Positions 35,749 through 49,200 of a stretch of DNA of 64,000 nt are shown here, piece by piece. Within the stretch, counting starts at the first letter, position 1, and each line of letters opens with the position of its first letter. The stretch covers positions 64,883,242 through 64,947,241 of the forward strand of contig NC_134401.1 in the NCBI RefSeq assembly GCF_050003625.1, written 5' to 3'. Under the pieces are notes generated by a model that worked only from the letters and a program-made list of their open reading frames with translations, was not told where the DNA came from and ran no database searches. Origin of the DNA: Haematobia irritans (lineage: Eukaryota > Arthropoda > Insecta > Diptera > Muscidae). A program made the translations under genes and the position numbers.

Positions 35749-37101
35749 TGCTCCACACTGTGGAACAGGGTATTATAAGTTAGTGCATATGTTTGCAACA
35801 CCCAGAAGGAGGCGAGATAGACACATGGTGTCTTTGGCAAAAATGCTCAGCGTGGGCTCTTGAGTCGATATAGCGATGTCCGTCTGTCCGTCTGTCCGTG
35901 AACTCATTTTTGTAATCAAAGTCTAGGTCGCAGTTTTAGTCCAATCGACTTCAAATTTGGCACAAGTATGTGTTTTGGCTCAGAATAGATCCCTACTGAT
36001 TGTGGAAGAAATCGGTTCAGATTTAGATATAGCTCCCATATATATATTTCGCCCGATATGGACTTACATGGCCCCAGAAGCCAGAGTTTTACCCTAATTT
36101 ACTTAAAATTTTGCACAAGAAGAACAATTAGTACTATAGTCAAGTGTGCCAAATTTTATTGAAATCGGTTCAGATTTAGATATAGCTCCCATATATATCT
36201 TTGGCCCGATTTGCACTCATATGACCACAGAGGCTAATTTTTTGCTCCGATTTAGTTGAAATTTTGCACAGGGAGTAGAATTAGCATTGTAGCTATGCGT
36301 GCAAAATTTGGTTGAAATCGGTTCAGATTTAGATATAGCTCCAATATATAGCTTTCGGCCGATTTACACTCATATGACCACAGAGGCCAATTTTTTGGTC
36401 CGATTTAGTTGAAATTATGCACAGGGAGTAGAATTAGCATTGTAGCTATGCGTGCCAAATTTGGTTGAAATCGGTTCAGATTTAGATATAGCTCCCATAT
36501 ATAGCTTTCGCCCGATTTACACTCATTTGACCACAGAGGCCAGTTTTTAACTCCGATTTAGTTGACATTTTGCACAGGGAGTAGAATTAGCATTGTTGCT
36601 ATGCGTGCCAAATTTGGTTGAAATCGGTTCAGTTTTAGATATAGCTCCCATATATATGCTTTTCTGATTTCGACAAAAATTGTCAAAATAACAACATTTT
36701 CCTTGTAAAATCGCCACTGCTTAGTCGAAAAGTTGTAAAAATGACTCTAATTTTCCAAAACTTCTAATACATATATATCGAGCGATAAATCAAATAAACT
36801 TTTTCGAAGTTTCCTTAAAATTGCTTCAGATTTAAACGTTTCCCATATTTATTTTTGTACTAACATTGTGTTCCACCCTAGTGCATTAGCCGACTTAAAT
36901 TTTGAGTCTATAGATTTTGTAGAAGTCTATCAAATTCTTCCAGATCGAGTGATATTTAAATGTATGTATTTGGGACAAACCTTTATATATAGCCCCCAAC
37001 ACATTTGACGGATGTGATATGGTATCGAAAATTTAGATCTACAAAGTGGTGCAGGGTATAATATAGTCGGCACCGCCCGACTTTAGACTTTCCTTACTTG
37101 T
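35749..37101 (-). mobile_element. Family H element, copy H2
   Basis: The left end is a hairpin ATACCCTGCTCCACA / TGTGGAACAGGGTAT (35753-35783). The right end carries the AGTCGG...CCGACT hairpin followed by ACTTGTTT at 37095-37103. Between them lie a GTCCGTCTGTCC microsatellite (35879-35899) and three to four ~150-bp units containing TTTAGATATAGCTCCCATAT. No coding potential. Most complete H copy in the window. Confidence 0.7.
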
Positions 37102-38796
37102 TTAATTTGGCTTTGATTTATTTTCTTTCCTTTGTTTTCTTGATGAAACACCACACCTTTTTTTTGTAATGCAAATCGACTGATTTGTACGGTAATTCTC
37201 GTTTTCAAAAAAAAGAAATTGAGTCACTTGACTGCGCAATTGAAATATTAGTTTATTATTCCACTATTTCCAATTTCCATGTAAAGTTACCAACTGTAAA
37301 ACGTAATATTTTCTTCTTCTTGTTCCTTTCACTTTTAATAAGATGCTGCGTAACGATTTTGTCCTCCTTTTACAATTTCAATACCTACCAATATAAAAAA
37401 TCATAAACCAATTTTTTTCACGAAAGGTTAGCGTCACTGTATGAATGCTACCTGATAATTGAAGATTCCAAAATGAAGACGAATGAAGGGATTGTTATTC
37501 TGTTGATGTTTTCTTTCTTTATACACCATCACAAACATTGATAGACTTACTGTTTGTTATTTATGTTACAAATATTTTATTTGTTATTTATTATATTATT
37601 TTTCAACAATCTCTCCGTATACCATAATAACACGATTCCAACTAAAAAACAACCAACGCGCAAACATATCGATTACATCGATGACAGGTATCGATTACAG
37701 GTAGATAAAAGAAATATAGGAAAATTTCCTATATTCTAACAAGTGTGTTTCCTTAAGTTATGAAAGGATTGAATATTTCTTAGTACGAATGAACTAAAAT
37801 ATTTTCCTATGCCAAGTGTTATTCGTATGTGTGATAAGCATTCTATAATAAAGGAAGTCAGTATTATCGTTTTATAAGAAATGTTACTAAATTTGAGAAA
37901 ACTTGGGTTTAGTTCGGTTTTTGTTTATTTTTACGAATGCTTTGTTATCAGTGAATAAAATTTTCTTGTTCAGTAGTAAATTCTTATACCCAGCGAAGAA
38001 AACAGTATTAGTAAAATTCCATGCCTTATTCTAGTTAATGAACTATTCCTAATTGCTTTCAGTTTAGGATTTTTTTTACTGAAACAAGTAAATTTTGTTA
38101 TTTCACACAAAAATTTAACTTAATGGAAATAAAATGGCTAAACTAAATTGATAAACATTTTTTTCCGTTAGTTTCGAAGGCACTTTTTTCTGGGTGTAAT
38201 ATGTTTGCACTGTACAATAAAAATTTAGTTTGTACTTAATCTGAAAATATATGCGTGAAGCATTTTTGAGGCTGTACGGTCATTGACTTTATACCCATAT
38301 TTAGTTCATAAAATTTTTGAGACATACTCGTACTTGGTATCAGGAAAATTTCATTTGGCATTCGTTTTACTAGGGACTTTTTTGGTCTTTTTAATAAGTC
38401 CTGAATCACATCTCCTACTTTAAAGCTGTTTAGCTTTATAGTCAAAATACAAAATTATTAAAGCCGTGGCATTTTCTTCTATGCCAATATACCCATTTTA
38501 AATCGGAACGCCTAACTTCAACTACAAAATGCCTTCAAAGAAAAGTTCAACAATGGTTTGGTATATCTGAGACTTTGATCTACCAATGTCCAACCCATTT
38601 TATGGTACATGGTATAAAAATTAATTTCCAAATGAATCGGATTTTCGTGTTAAAAACTAAATCTAGTAACCGCCCAAACTTACAAATTCGCTCTTACTTT
38701 CAAGCCAGACACGACCCTTCGATTAACCAATTTCAAGTGGTCGTACTTCATGTTTTTATGAAATAAAAAACGAATTTATACATTTTTTGTTGGCAT
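37102..38796. other. Intergenic DNA downstream of Oaz
   Basis: AT-rich; small frames (37185-37406, 37554-37739, 38236-38445) lack any family resemblance. A CTATCGAT-type sequence at 37665-37690 (ATCGATTACATCGATGACAG) has overlapping ATCGAT sites. Confidence 0.4.
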
Positions 38797-39529
38797 TTTA
38801 TTGTTCAAATAATGTTGTTTATTATTTAATTACAGAGAGTGCTTAATTAAACGAGTATATAGTTGTATGAGTGTGTATGATAGGTTTATTTATAGCTAAG
38901 TAAGTATATTGTTATGTACACGTTGTATATAAATGTGGCTACGTATATCCGATATTGAGTTATAATTAATTTAGTATAATTAGTTAAATTACATATACAT
39001 CTGATGAAGAAAGTCTAAAACGAATTTTGCAAATCTAAGGGGTCATCGCAAATGAAACAATTGAACAGTCAAACCATCTTTTTGTTGAGCTTCCAGTGAT
39101 AACAATACTCAAAAAAGTGAAACAAGGAAAAACAAAAAAAAAAACAAGTTGAACAATGTCCGACATCTTATTCTTATCACAATAATACTGTCTGTCATAA
39201 CTCCTATTTACTACTAAAAATAAATAATTTATATATTTGTATATCATCTATGCTATGGATTGTGTAAAAATATGAGTGGGGATGTGTGCGGGTGTGTGTA
39301 TTTATACTCCCCCCTTAAGGATAGGCGATATGCGAATTGGTAGTAGAAGTTATACTTAATGGTGAATACTGCAGATATTGAAATGCATTTGATAATACTT
39401 TGAGTGCTTAGAGACTAAATTGGTTGGTGGCTTCCCATATGATGTGACCCAGGATGTGGCGGGGGTTGTAAATGCTATGATAATAAGACGCCAATTCTCA
39501 ACTCTTTCGGAGAAAGATTTTGGAAGAAT
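38797..39529 (-). terminator. Oaz: Probable Oaz 3' UTR with candidate poly(A) signals
   Basis: Downstream of the Oaz stop on the minus strand the DNA shows no recognised transposon for about 750 bp. AATAAA hexamers on the minus strand (TTTATT on plus) occur at 38885-38890 and 38797-38802, either of which could end the transcript. Which one is used cannot be decided from sequence alone. Confidence 0.35.
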
Positions 39530-40268
39530 TTAATGTCCATTGTCGCCATCTGAAATCGAGTGATTTTCTTTGTCCTTCTCATCGGCTTTGGATGGCATCT
39601 GGTTATTGTTGTCGTGCAGTTTTTCGACTTCTATATACTCATCGTCGTCCTGTTGAGCGTGATGATCGCTCTCTACTATTTCTTGTTTTACTTCATTCAA
39701 AAGATTTTGTTTTTCTGACTGTCTTGGGGTATCGGAATTTTTCGTTTCATCAATGCGCCCCATCGAGTTGTCGTCCTTGGTAGGAGATTGCTCACTCTCA
39801 TTTTTCATAGGAGATATTTCTCTCAAATCATGATCGATGAGATGGTGATCTAGCTCAGCTCGGAAGTAGAATTTCTCCGGACATAGGTTGCAGTCATAGG
39901 GTTTCGAGTTTACACCATGCTCCAACATATGGTTCAAGAGTCCAGCTGGTGCTGTGAAGACGGATGAGCATATGTAGCAATTAAAACCGCGATCTTCGCA
40001 ACCTGCAAATGTGTGCTCCACCAAGTGTTCCTGTAGTTTCTGCGGATGTGGCAATACCATTTTACAGAGGTTGCAACGGTTGGCAATGTATTGCCTATGT
40101 TCGGGGTTTGCGCGTTCATAATGATCACGTTGTTGCTTGAATTTGTTGTTCAGGTTATGTTTACGGCAGCATTTTTCACATACTTTAGCTTCGGATGGTG
40201 AATTGTTGATCGGCTCCAGACAAAGGGCACAAACATTTTCCGACACTGAGGAGGTTTTGACATGGAAT
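39530..40268 (-). CDS. Oaz: Oaz last coding exon (C-terminal finger triplet and acidic tail)
   Basis: Starts after a TTTTTGCAG acceptor and stops at TAA (39532-39530), giving 245 residues. It completes finger 18 (HAK/FH), then gives a Cys-rich module (CALC...CEKCCRKH) and three C2H2 fingers with the family's C-terminal signature ([20 protein letters not shown], then CYIC and CNLC fingers). The tail is hydrophilic and acidic (DDDEYIEVE) with a VKQE sumoylation-like site. The open frame running past 40268 towards 40471 is intron read-through. Confidence 0.95.
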
Positions 40269-43200
40269 CTGCAAAAAGACAATATTTCGTTTGAACACTC
40301 AAATAAGGACCTATCTCTTCTAAGGATCAATGAGAAAACATCAACTGTATGGTACTTACTTGGCATGGAGACCAATCTCGAATTCAGAGTGCAAAGATTG
40401 GCGACAGCATATACACTGGACAGGCATTTGGCCCTCGGTATTATGTTCAGATAGGTGAGTCTTGAATGCACTCACATCTGCCAGCGGCTTCGAGCAGTGA
40501 GAGCATCTACCCGACTGACCAACTTTGGAGTGTTGCAATTTGTGCTCTGCCAATATGGCGGGCGAGGGAAATATCTCATCGCAGATGAGACACTTATGTT
40601 TACCGGTAGAATTATGACAGGTCTTCATGTGGTGCTCCAACTCACTGCGCGACTTAAAATTGCCAGAACAGTAAGCACATTTTAGACTAACTCCAGTCTT
40701 AAGGTTATGAACAATCTTGCGGTGAGAGTGAACTTCCGATTCTGTACGGAAATCATTACGCTCACATATGCCACAACTGAACCCAGTAGTGGGTGAGGTG
40801 GTTACTTCATTGCGAGCAAGACTGTCCCCTGATAAGTGGGGTGTTGTTGCTGGTTGTTTAGGACTGATGAAGTAATTGCCACCGGTTTTGGTATTCTCCT
40901 GATGGTGATGCTGCTGTTGTTGATACATTTCCATGACCGTACGATTAGTGTCAAAATATCTCTGTGAGAGGCCATACATCAAAGCGGAGTGCTTCATAGC
41001 TGTGGTGTCGATTTGTAGGGGATTGTAGAATTTATTTGCTGCCGTATTTGGAAAAAGATTCTTGTTGAGATGAGACGCAAAAGCCATGTTGTAATCCAAT
41101 ATGCTGCTGTTATTGTTCTGGGCGGCAAGTGGCATTAATGGAGCTTTGCCGAAGAGCGCATTTACATACAATGAGTTCATGGGGGTTATGGTGTTATTGG
41201 CTGCCCCTGGTGATGACGGTTCATCAAAGGCTTCCTTTTGGGTTGATGATGTACGTTCTAGGCCAGCATGATGTGTTTGCATATGGCGATCTAGTAGAAA
41301 CTCAACATGAAATGTTTCAGGGCATGATGGACAACGGAACTGACGGGCATGTGCGGCCAGGTGGAATTGCATTTCCAAATCGGATGAGCACACAGTTCGA
41401 CAAAACATGCACTGCAAGGAGTTCACGGGGGCAGGGTTATTGTTAACTGCTTGGTGTCTAGATTTCACGTGAACATTGAAATCATTCTCTGACCGAAAGA
41501 CATCCATACAGGCCGAGCATCGATACAATTTGGTCTCTGCCGAATGCGTGCACGCAAAGTGAACTTGTATGGCAACTTTCGTTTCGAACATTTCACTGCA
41601 CAGACCACACTTAAACATCGTTATGGCATGGTGCTCCATCAAGTGTTTCTGCAATTCTTCAGACTTTCCAAACGATTTCTGGCAGTTTGTTGAGCAGTTG
41701 TACTCCGAGTTGGTTATAAGAAAGTGCGATATGATGTGTCTTTCATACTCCGCTTGTTCTCTCAACATTAAGCCACAATGGTGGCAGACCAAATTCAGGC
41801 CTTGGGCTATGTGCGATTTCAAATGGTTACGGAATGACTCGAAATCAGGCAAACCTGCGTTGCACTGGTTGCATAGAAAAACACCTGGTTTCTCATTAGT
41901 GGCAGCGTCATGTGGTGACTTTTGGGGTGTACTTGAAGGTGTAATAGACCTGCGATTGTTTTGACTCAAATCTGTCGGTTCATCTTCACTTTGTCGAGCA
42001 CTGTTATCCAATGACTTTGGGCTGGTTAGAGATTGTTCTTCTTTGATGCAGTTCTCATCGAGACTTGTGGAACTACGCAATGGCTGTCCCGTTAACAGAC
42101 GGGGACTAAAGGTACCCGAGGCTGCCAGACGATTGAAGTGTTCAAAGTACGAGTTGGGACTGGTAAGACGGTCGACATGAGCCGAACGCATGTGTTGAAA
42201 CATCGTTGCAATATTTGAGAATTTCATGGTGCAGTATTCACAGGCCATCTGAAAATTGCCGGGGTCGGAGGCGGGAGCATTTGCTAGTGCGGGCGGAGTC
42301 ATTGAATGGGCCAATTCCTTTTCATGCTGAGCCTGCAAATGAGTATTCAGTTGTTCCACATTTGTAAAATCCGACTTTGAGCAAAATGTGCATTTGAGTA
42401 GATTCGAAGATGAGGACGATCTGCCACGCTTGTTAAATTCCATGCGACTTGGACTATTATCCCCTCCCACAGCCAAGGCATAACGTCGCTTTTGTAGACT
42501 ACCATTACTCGAAGCTGATCCAGTAGAACGTGGACTGTAGTTGATCGCTTGTGGATTTCCGCCTGCGGCAAGAAGAGCCGCTTGTTTCTTGTGATTTTGC
42601 ATATGCGACGTTAGTGCAGCAGCAGTATTGTATCCCCGATTGCATATTGTACATTGAAAAGGCTTTTGGTTATCGTGGGTTTTCATGTGGATTTTGAGAT
42701 GGTCGCTACGAAATGATAAAAAATTAAGCAGATTAACATCATTGTTAAATACCAGAGTACATCTTAGTTATGGTGAATACCGTAATATGGTGGGGAATAT
42801 TTACCTTCTGGAAAAGGCCGCCTCACAATGGGGACAACGGTAACGTCTATCTCCCGTATGTAATTTGGTATGACGATCCCGTGATCTTTTATGCTTGAAG
42901 AGACGGGCACAGTAGTCGCATTTGAATGGCAAATGTTCGGCATGACTCTAAAACGAAAATAAAATGGAGAGGTGAAATTATTGTAGTTGAGAATCTTCGT
43001 GCATGTGCCACTGTGTGGCATTTTTTGCTAATGGGGATGCAACAAATCTTTTTACACCTTCAAGATTTCCAATGATCTTCCTTGGTGTGACTGTCGCACT
43101 CCCTGACTGTCTACACATAGCGAGCAAAGCAAAATGTCAGACCTGTTTCGGTGGCAATTGCAAATATTTCATACGAAAATATTTCATCACTTAAATGTGG

Positions 43201-46200
43201 CAACCTTAAATGTTTTAAGCATTCCCAAGTCGAGCACAAAGTATGTCCAACGTCCAATGTGTGAATATGTATGAATGTCTGTATGACAGTTAGTACGGGT
43301 ATTTGTCATCTTTGATGCGCAATCAACTCCAAACTCTTGGATGGGTACCTAAAGTGACTTGGTGATGAGGATGGTTCGCTTTAGTTTGTTTGGTGGAAGG
43401 GCACGTTGTTGGCTCCTTGAAGATTGTTATCTGAATGCGCAAATTTTTTTGAGCAACAACTTTTGATGTTGTCGCTTATCATCGTACCGCACGTTCTCCT
43501 CATATTCGGCCACAGTTTTGGGTTCTATCAGAATCTGAACCCTACCCGCGCCTGGATGGATGAGGTGGCCGCTGTTTATGTCATTTAAACTACATACATG
43601 CCAATAGGCAATGGCTCGACGAATGCAGGGAGCTGGACTGCTATGGCATGGAGCGAACGGGTAAGTACACAATTTATAATGATTTGTTTGTTGGTCTCTA
43701 AAACAGTTTAAAAAGCCATAATCAACACACAATAATTTTTTGGAGTTGACGAATGCAAGAAAGGCGAAACGCTACTCACTGCTTGTTGCGACCGCTTTAG
43801 ATGTGAGCTATGTGAGCGTTACACAGCCGTTTGCATACAAATGGGCTAATTTTAATGTGCAGATCTTGGCCACATTTGGGCCATGGCTCAGAGGTAGGGA
43901 GTTTGGCAAATTCAGTTAGCAGAGTCGCTTTGAGTTAACATATCAAAGCAAATATACCGCTCGTCTGTTTTGTTGCGGTAATCATCTAAAATTATGGTGA
44001 TGATGATGGGGCGATGACAACGGTGATGTCCACAACTTAGCTAGATGATGTATTAGAACATTTATTCGTAGATGGTTTGTTTTTGAAACGAACGTATTTG
44101 GTCGTGCTTCTTTGATGCAGTCACAATGCCACCTACGGTCCGTTTTAGGGGCCATTTATCACCTGGAATATCATTGCTCTCCAATCTTAACGAGCGATGT
44201 TTTGGTATGCAAAGGTCGTTTGGAAGCCGTTCTTATTAATAAATGCTCTGAGCCTTTGTATGTATGGACTTCTTCAGCATGCCCAAACAGTTTTCTAAGA
44301 ACACTTCCAAGCCAAAATATCCACTGAAAATGTGCAAGTGCATATGGCTACCAGCTCCCGTGCTCTCTGTCGCCCTGTCCTATCCACAACTTCAGTATAA
44401 TATGCTAATTGCGCAAATCGTCCAAAATACTTGATATCAATCTAAATGAGTCTACATAGTTGCCGCCGCCGTATGATGTATGCAGTGAAAATGAATTCAA
44501 GCAAATAAACTCTGCAAAATGTGCGCGAATTATGACATAGTCATGAGTAATTCTTCGCCTCTTTTTGTTAGGTGGAAGGTTGTATCCCAAAGCATTTAAT
44601 TAAAAAAACAAGACTTCCAAAGCTCTACTGGAGAAAAGGCTGTTCATATGACCAGTTAATCTGATCTTATGTGCCCTAGAATGTAAATATGAGAAAGCAC
44701 CCATAATGCTTTCCTAGTTTGTTATTAAGAATTTTCCTTAAGGGCAAATAAATCAAATTGTATGGAAAATGTAGTAAACGATGGTCTTAACCATATTATC
44801 TACCCGTAAAATATTCTTTACGTGTACTTGCTAAAGGTGTTAAAATAGGAGGTTAAAAATATTGACTGCGAAAAAATTTAAGTCTATAGCCCCCTAGCAA
44901 AAAATTAATATACTGAAGTTATAGGTTCAATTAATGTTTTATTTTATACTGAAAAAAATATTGTCGTTAGGTCAAAGATTTCATGTCTTTAAAATACGAA
45001 TGCAAATTTCGCTTAGCATAGAAGACGCATTCCTCTAATATAAAGTTTTTTCCTTATCCAAAAGTCGATAAACTTTTCAATGAAGTCGTATTGTCCTTAT
45101 AATTAAGTGATTTGACTTAAAAATGGGTATCATAACATTAAAGAAAATATTTTTGGGCTAACGTCAACTTGACTTTAATAATTCAGAAAATTCTTTAAAA
45201 TTAATGAAATTGTCTTTAAATTTGATGTCGTTTTGCATCTTGACTACAAAGCAAAAAATCTTTCAAATATAGGACACATTTTTTACTTGAAACATAGCAT
45301 AATTTCTATTGGAAGTCGAGTCTGAATTTGGAAAATAAAGTTGTCGCTAACTCGTTTTTAAAGGACTTTCACAGAATATTAAGAAAAGTAGCTGAAATCA
45401 AAAATTAAAATTTGCTTACTTACACAAGACCCAAATTTAAAAGAGAATTGTGTCTTAAAAGTATCCTTATTTGTATCCTCCGCTTCGTTGGCTCGGAATC
45501 AGTACCAACATTTTTAAAGTAAAGACAAAATCTTTGGAACCGAGCGAGCTTTTGTTTAGTGTATAAAAATGAATAAAAATCAGACTTCAACATAAGTAGA
45601 CAATTAATTTATAAAAAAGCAACTTAAAGTAGTTCCACACTTTTTCGCAGGAAAAAAATGGGGTTTGTTCTAAAGGCACAACTTTAAAAGCACTTCCAAA
45701 AATGTCCTCACAAAAAAGTAAATTATTTTAAATACGCAGGACAAGCGTAATAATGCATTAACAATCATAAAAACTCATTAAAAATTGTATTCTGGAAATA
45801 ATAACAACATTTTTTAATTCACCTTATAATAAAGAAACTAACTTACAATTTAGAAAACAATATTATGAAATAAAATTATATATTGCCGTCGGCAACTGCT
45901 ACCACAATGCAAAGTCGTAAATAAGTTTTCAAATTCTGGGGGGGGGGTCTAAAATTTTTCTGGTGGGTCTAAGCCCCCTCCCCAGAGGCTTATGGCCTTG
46001 CTGGAGAATATTAATAATAATTTAAAAATTTTAAATATCAAAAGAAGTTATTCAGTGGTTGGAAATAAGAACCAGATATAAGAAGATATATAAAATTGCA
46101 AGATTTGGGTATTTAGGGGATACATTGTAATTAGCTTTTTTTCCCCGGGAACGGGACCCCCGGAATTCCCGGGAAATTTGCTATTTTTGTGCTCCCGCTT

Positions 46201-49200
46201 TCCCGGGAATGAAGTGTGGGAATTCCCGGGAAATTTTCTTTACAGTATTTTATGTATAATAGAGGGTTTTATATGGCAAATGACAGTTGAAATCTAGTTC
46301 AAGTGGATTTTGGAAGTGTAATGTGAATAACTATGGTACCAAGTCGTAGTAGTTGCCTTGTGGAACATACATAGTCGTGGGTTCTAATCCAGAATCCAAC
46401 AGGCTCCCAATTTTTAAAAAGAAGAATAGACTGATAGACTGTGAAATTTCAAATTTATAGCGTATACACATTAGGCTTGAAATCTATTAAAATTTGGGTT
46501 TAAAGCCCTTATTTATAGGGCATACGACAACTGAAATCTAGTTAATGTTGATTTTGGAAGTGTAATGTGAATGTCGTATTACATGGTAGTGTTTCCTTTT
46601 TGGGAATGTTGACTGAACATGAGCATTTATTGACTCCGTTTAACGATGGTGAAATCGAAATAAGTTTCTTTCATTTCCAAACAGATTTTTAGTGTTACAA
46701 AAAATCCCACTATATTAATAGTGTTCTTCCGAAAACTATACCGAAAGGGACTGCCTTAACCATTGTCAAAATGTTTTTTATTACAAATTATTTCGTATTT
46801 AAGTATGATTTATGGCTGATGTAAGAGAACAACATAATATATATTGTTAGTTGTACAGAGAGCGTCTTATAACCGTATCTTTAGGCGATTTCTAATTTAT
46901 TCAAATGTGTAAATGTATTCCACATCAAAGTAGGTTTCCCTTTGACCGGGATCCCGAGATCCCGGGAAATTCGAAAAAATTCCCGCTTTCCCGGGAATGC
47001 AAAAAGTTCGGGAAAAAAGAAAACCCTAATTGTAATATTACCGTGCATAAACCGTGACAACAACTTAACAACAGAACACCCGATTGTAATGTCAGAAAAA
47101 TTATTAATTTAAATATTAAGCTAATATGAAAGATTATGCAACCTTAATTTTAGAACACAAAATGTACACAATATTTTGGGGAAAAAGTCTTTAAACTAAT
47201 GAAATGTTAGTTGAAATAAAGGTCATAATCTTTGTATTATTTTTTTTATTTAGGTTATAGTTGTACTTCTTTGATGAAAGATACATTTTCTTTAATGCAA
47301 AGAAAACACTTAATGATAAAATTAACAGAGATATTGACTTTTGGATTATAGACAAACAGACAGTTGAAAATGCAGGCCAAGATAAAGAATTCAGAAAAAA
47401 TTCACTTCCCAAATTTTCATTTAATGGTGGGTATTAATTTAGCCACTAAAATTGAAAATAAATATCTAAAAGTGGAATCGTACACAGAAAAAAATGTAAC
47501 CAACACTTTTCCAAATAAAATTTTAATTGAATTTTAACAAAGTACTCAATTAAAAATTTAATTGGTTCAACAAATTTTTTAATTGAAACAAAAATTAATT
47601 GTCTCAATTTTTTAATTGGAACAATTAATTTCTAATTGACTTCGGTGATTGGTAAAACACATAAAAAATCACCAAAATATAAATAAGTAAATAAATTAAT
47701 TGATACAATTAACTTAATAATCAAGCTAGAAATATTAAGTTAATTAAGTCAATGATTGATAATTTTAAAATGTTTATTTAAAAATTTATTTGATACAATT
47801 TTAATCAAACTCGGAATGAAAGAAGTGATGGATTTTTTTTTTTTTAATTTTTAACTAAAAACTTATTTCAAACAATCAATTTTTTAATCAAACTAAAAAC
47901 ACTAAGTGAGTTAAGAAAGTAACTGAAAATAGATACATTTTTAATGAAAAAATTATTTGAGTTTTGCAACCAACATCAATTAAAGTTTTAATTGAATCAA
48001 TTAAAAATTAATTGGTTCAATTAATTTCGGATTGAAGACAAAAAATAGTTTTTTCTGTGTTATAATGTTTGTAGAAAATTTTATAATAACTTGATGGGGA
48101 ATGAGCAATAATTGAAAAAGTTAATTTCCTTTAAAATCAATTATTAAAAAAGTAACCGCCATAATGCGAACTTGATAAAAAACTTTCATACTTTTATCGA
48201 ATATTACTTTGCATCGGTAACTATGTCATGCTTTTTATGAAAAAAATGTTTTGCATTGGCTTTCGAGAAGATTTTTAGATCATTTTATTTTATTGGTCAA
48301 ACTGACATAAATTATAGTAATTACAAAAATGTCATCAACCACATTTTTCGTAAATTTAACGAAACATTTTCGTACTTTCTGTGAAAAATTTAAAGCAGAA
48401 TGTTTCATGAAATGTGTAATGAATGTACCAACAAAAAACTCACTTTACGATATAGGTCCTAACAACAACTGCAACAAATATTCAATAATATTGAAATAGA
48501 TGATTTGTTGTAAAGCTGAAAGGTATTAAACGCTAGAAGACGTCTTCCAAGGCGCATTTTGATTGAAATGGGACGTCATTTGGAAAATTCGACTTGCGTT
48601 TAAACCATTACGTAATTTAACCTTTAGTATTTATTATAAAACGCGGATAGTTTTATAACCCCATTTTGTATCCCCATCCTAGACTTGGGCAGACTTATTC
48701 CTTTAACGGCCATTTTCATGTAGCTCCGTTAGGCTTTAACTGCCAGTTAACAGAAAGAAAAATGGAAATATCTTTTCTCCGGTTAACTTTAACTGAAAAA
48801 TTTTCAACAGTTAAGTTTCTAACTGGCATTTGGAATATATACGCAAAGTGACAGATATGTAAATATCACGGTTTAAAAGTTCGTTAGCTAACGTAGCACT
48901 AACGGAGCTTCATGAAAATGGGGGTAAGTGTATAAATGTGCATAAACGACTCTTCGTGTTGAAGAGTCGTTAAATTTGTAATATTATTAATGTCTTGTTC
49001 AATGTCATGTCATCCTAATGGGTACAAAAGTGATTCGCACCAATGCACCTATTCACCTTTAATCAGCTTAGAGACTTTGGCAAATTAAATGCTTACACCC
49101 TTGGAAGTTACCTTCTTCATGCTATGTTGATCAAACCAACCCCATTGTATGAAGTTGCTTAGAACGCCCTATGTCAACAATGTTGATACCAAATTAATGT

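Noticed and set aside
41569..41964. 131-codon frame opposite the main Oaz exon
   Set aside because: Shadow of the zinc-finger coding strand with no domain of its own.
42764..43021. 85-codon minus-strand frame across the second coding exon
   Set aside because: Wrong frame; the true exon 42805-42947 encodes fingers in another phase.
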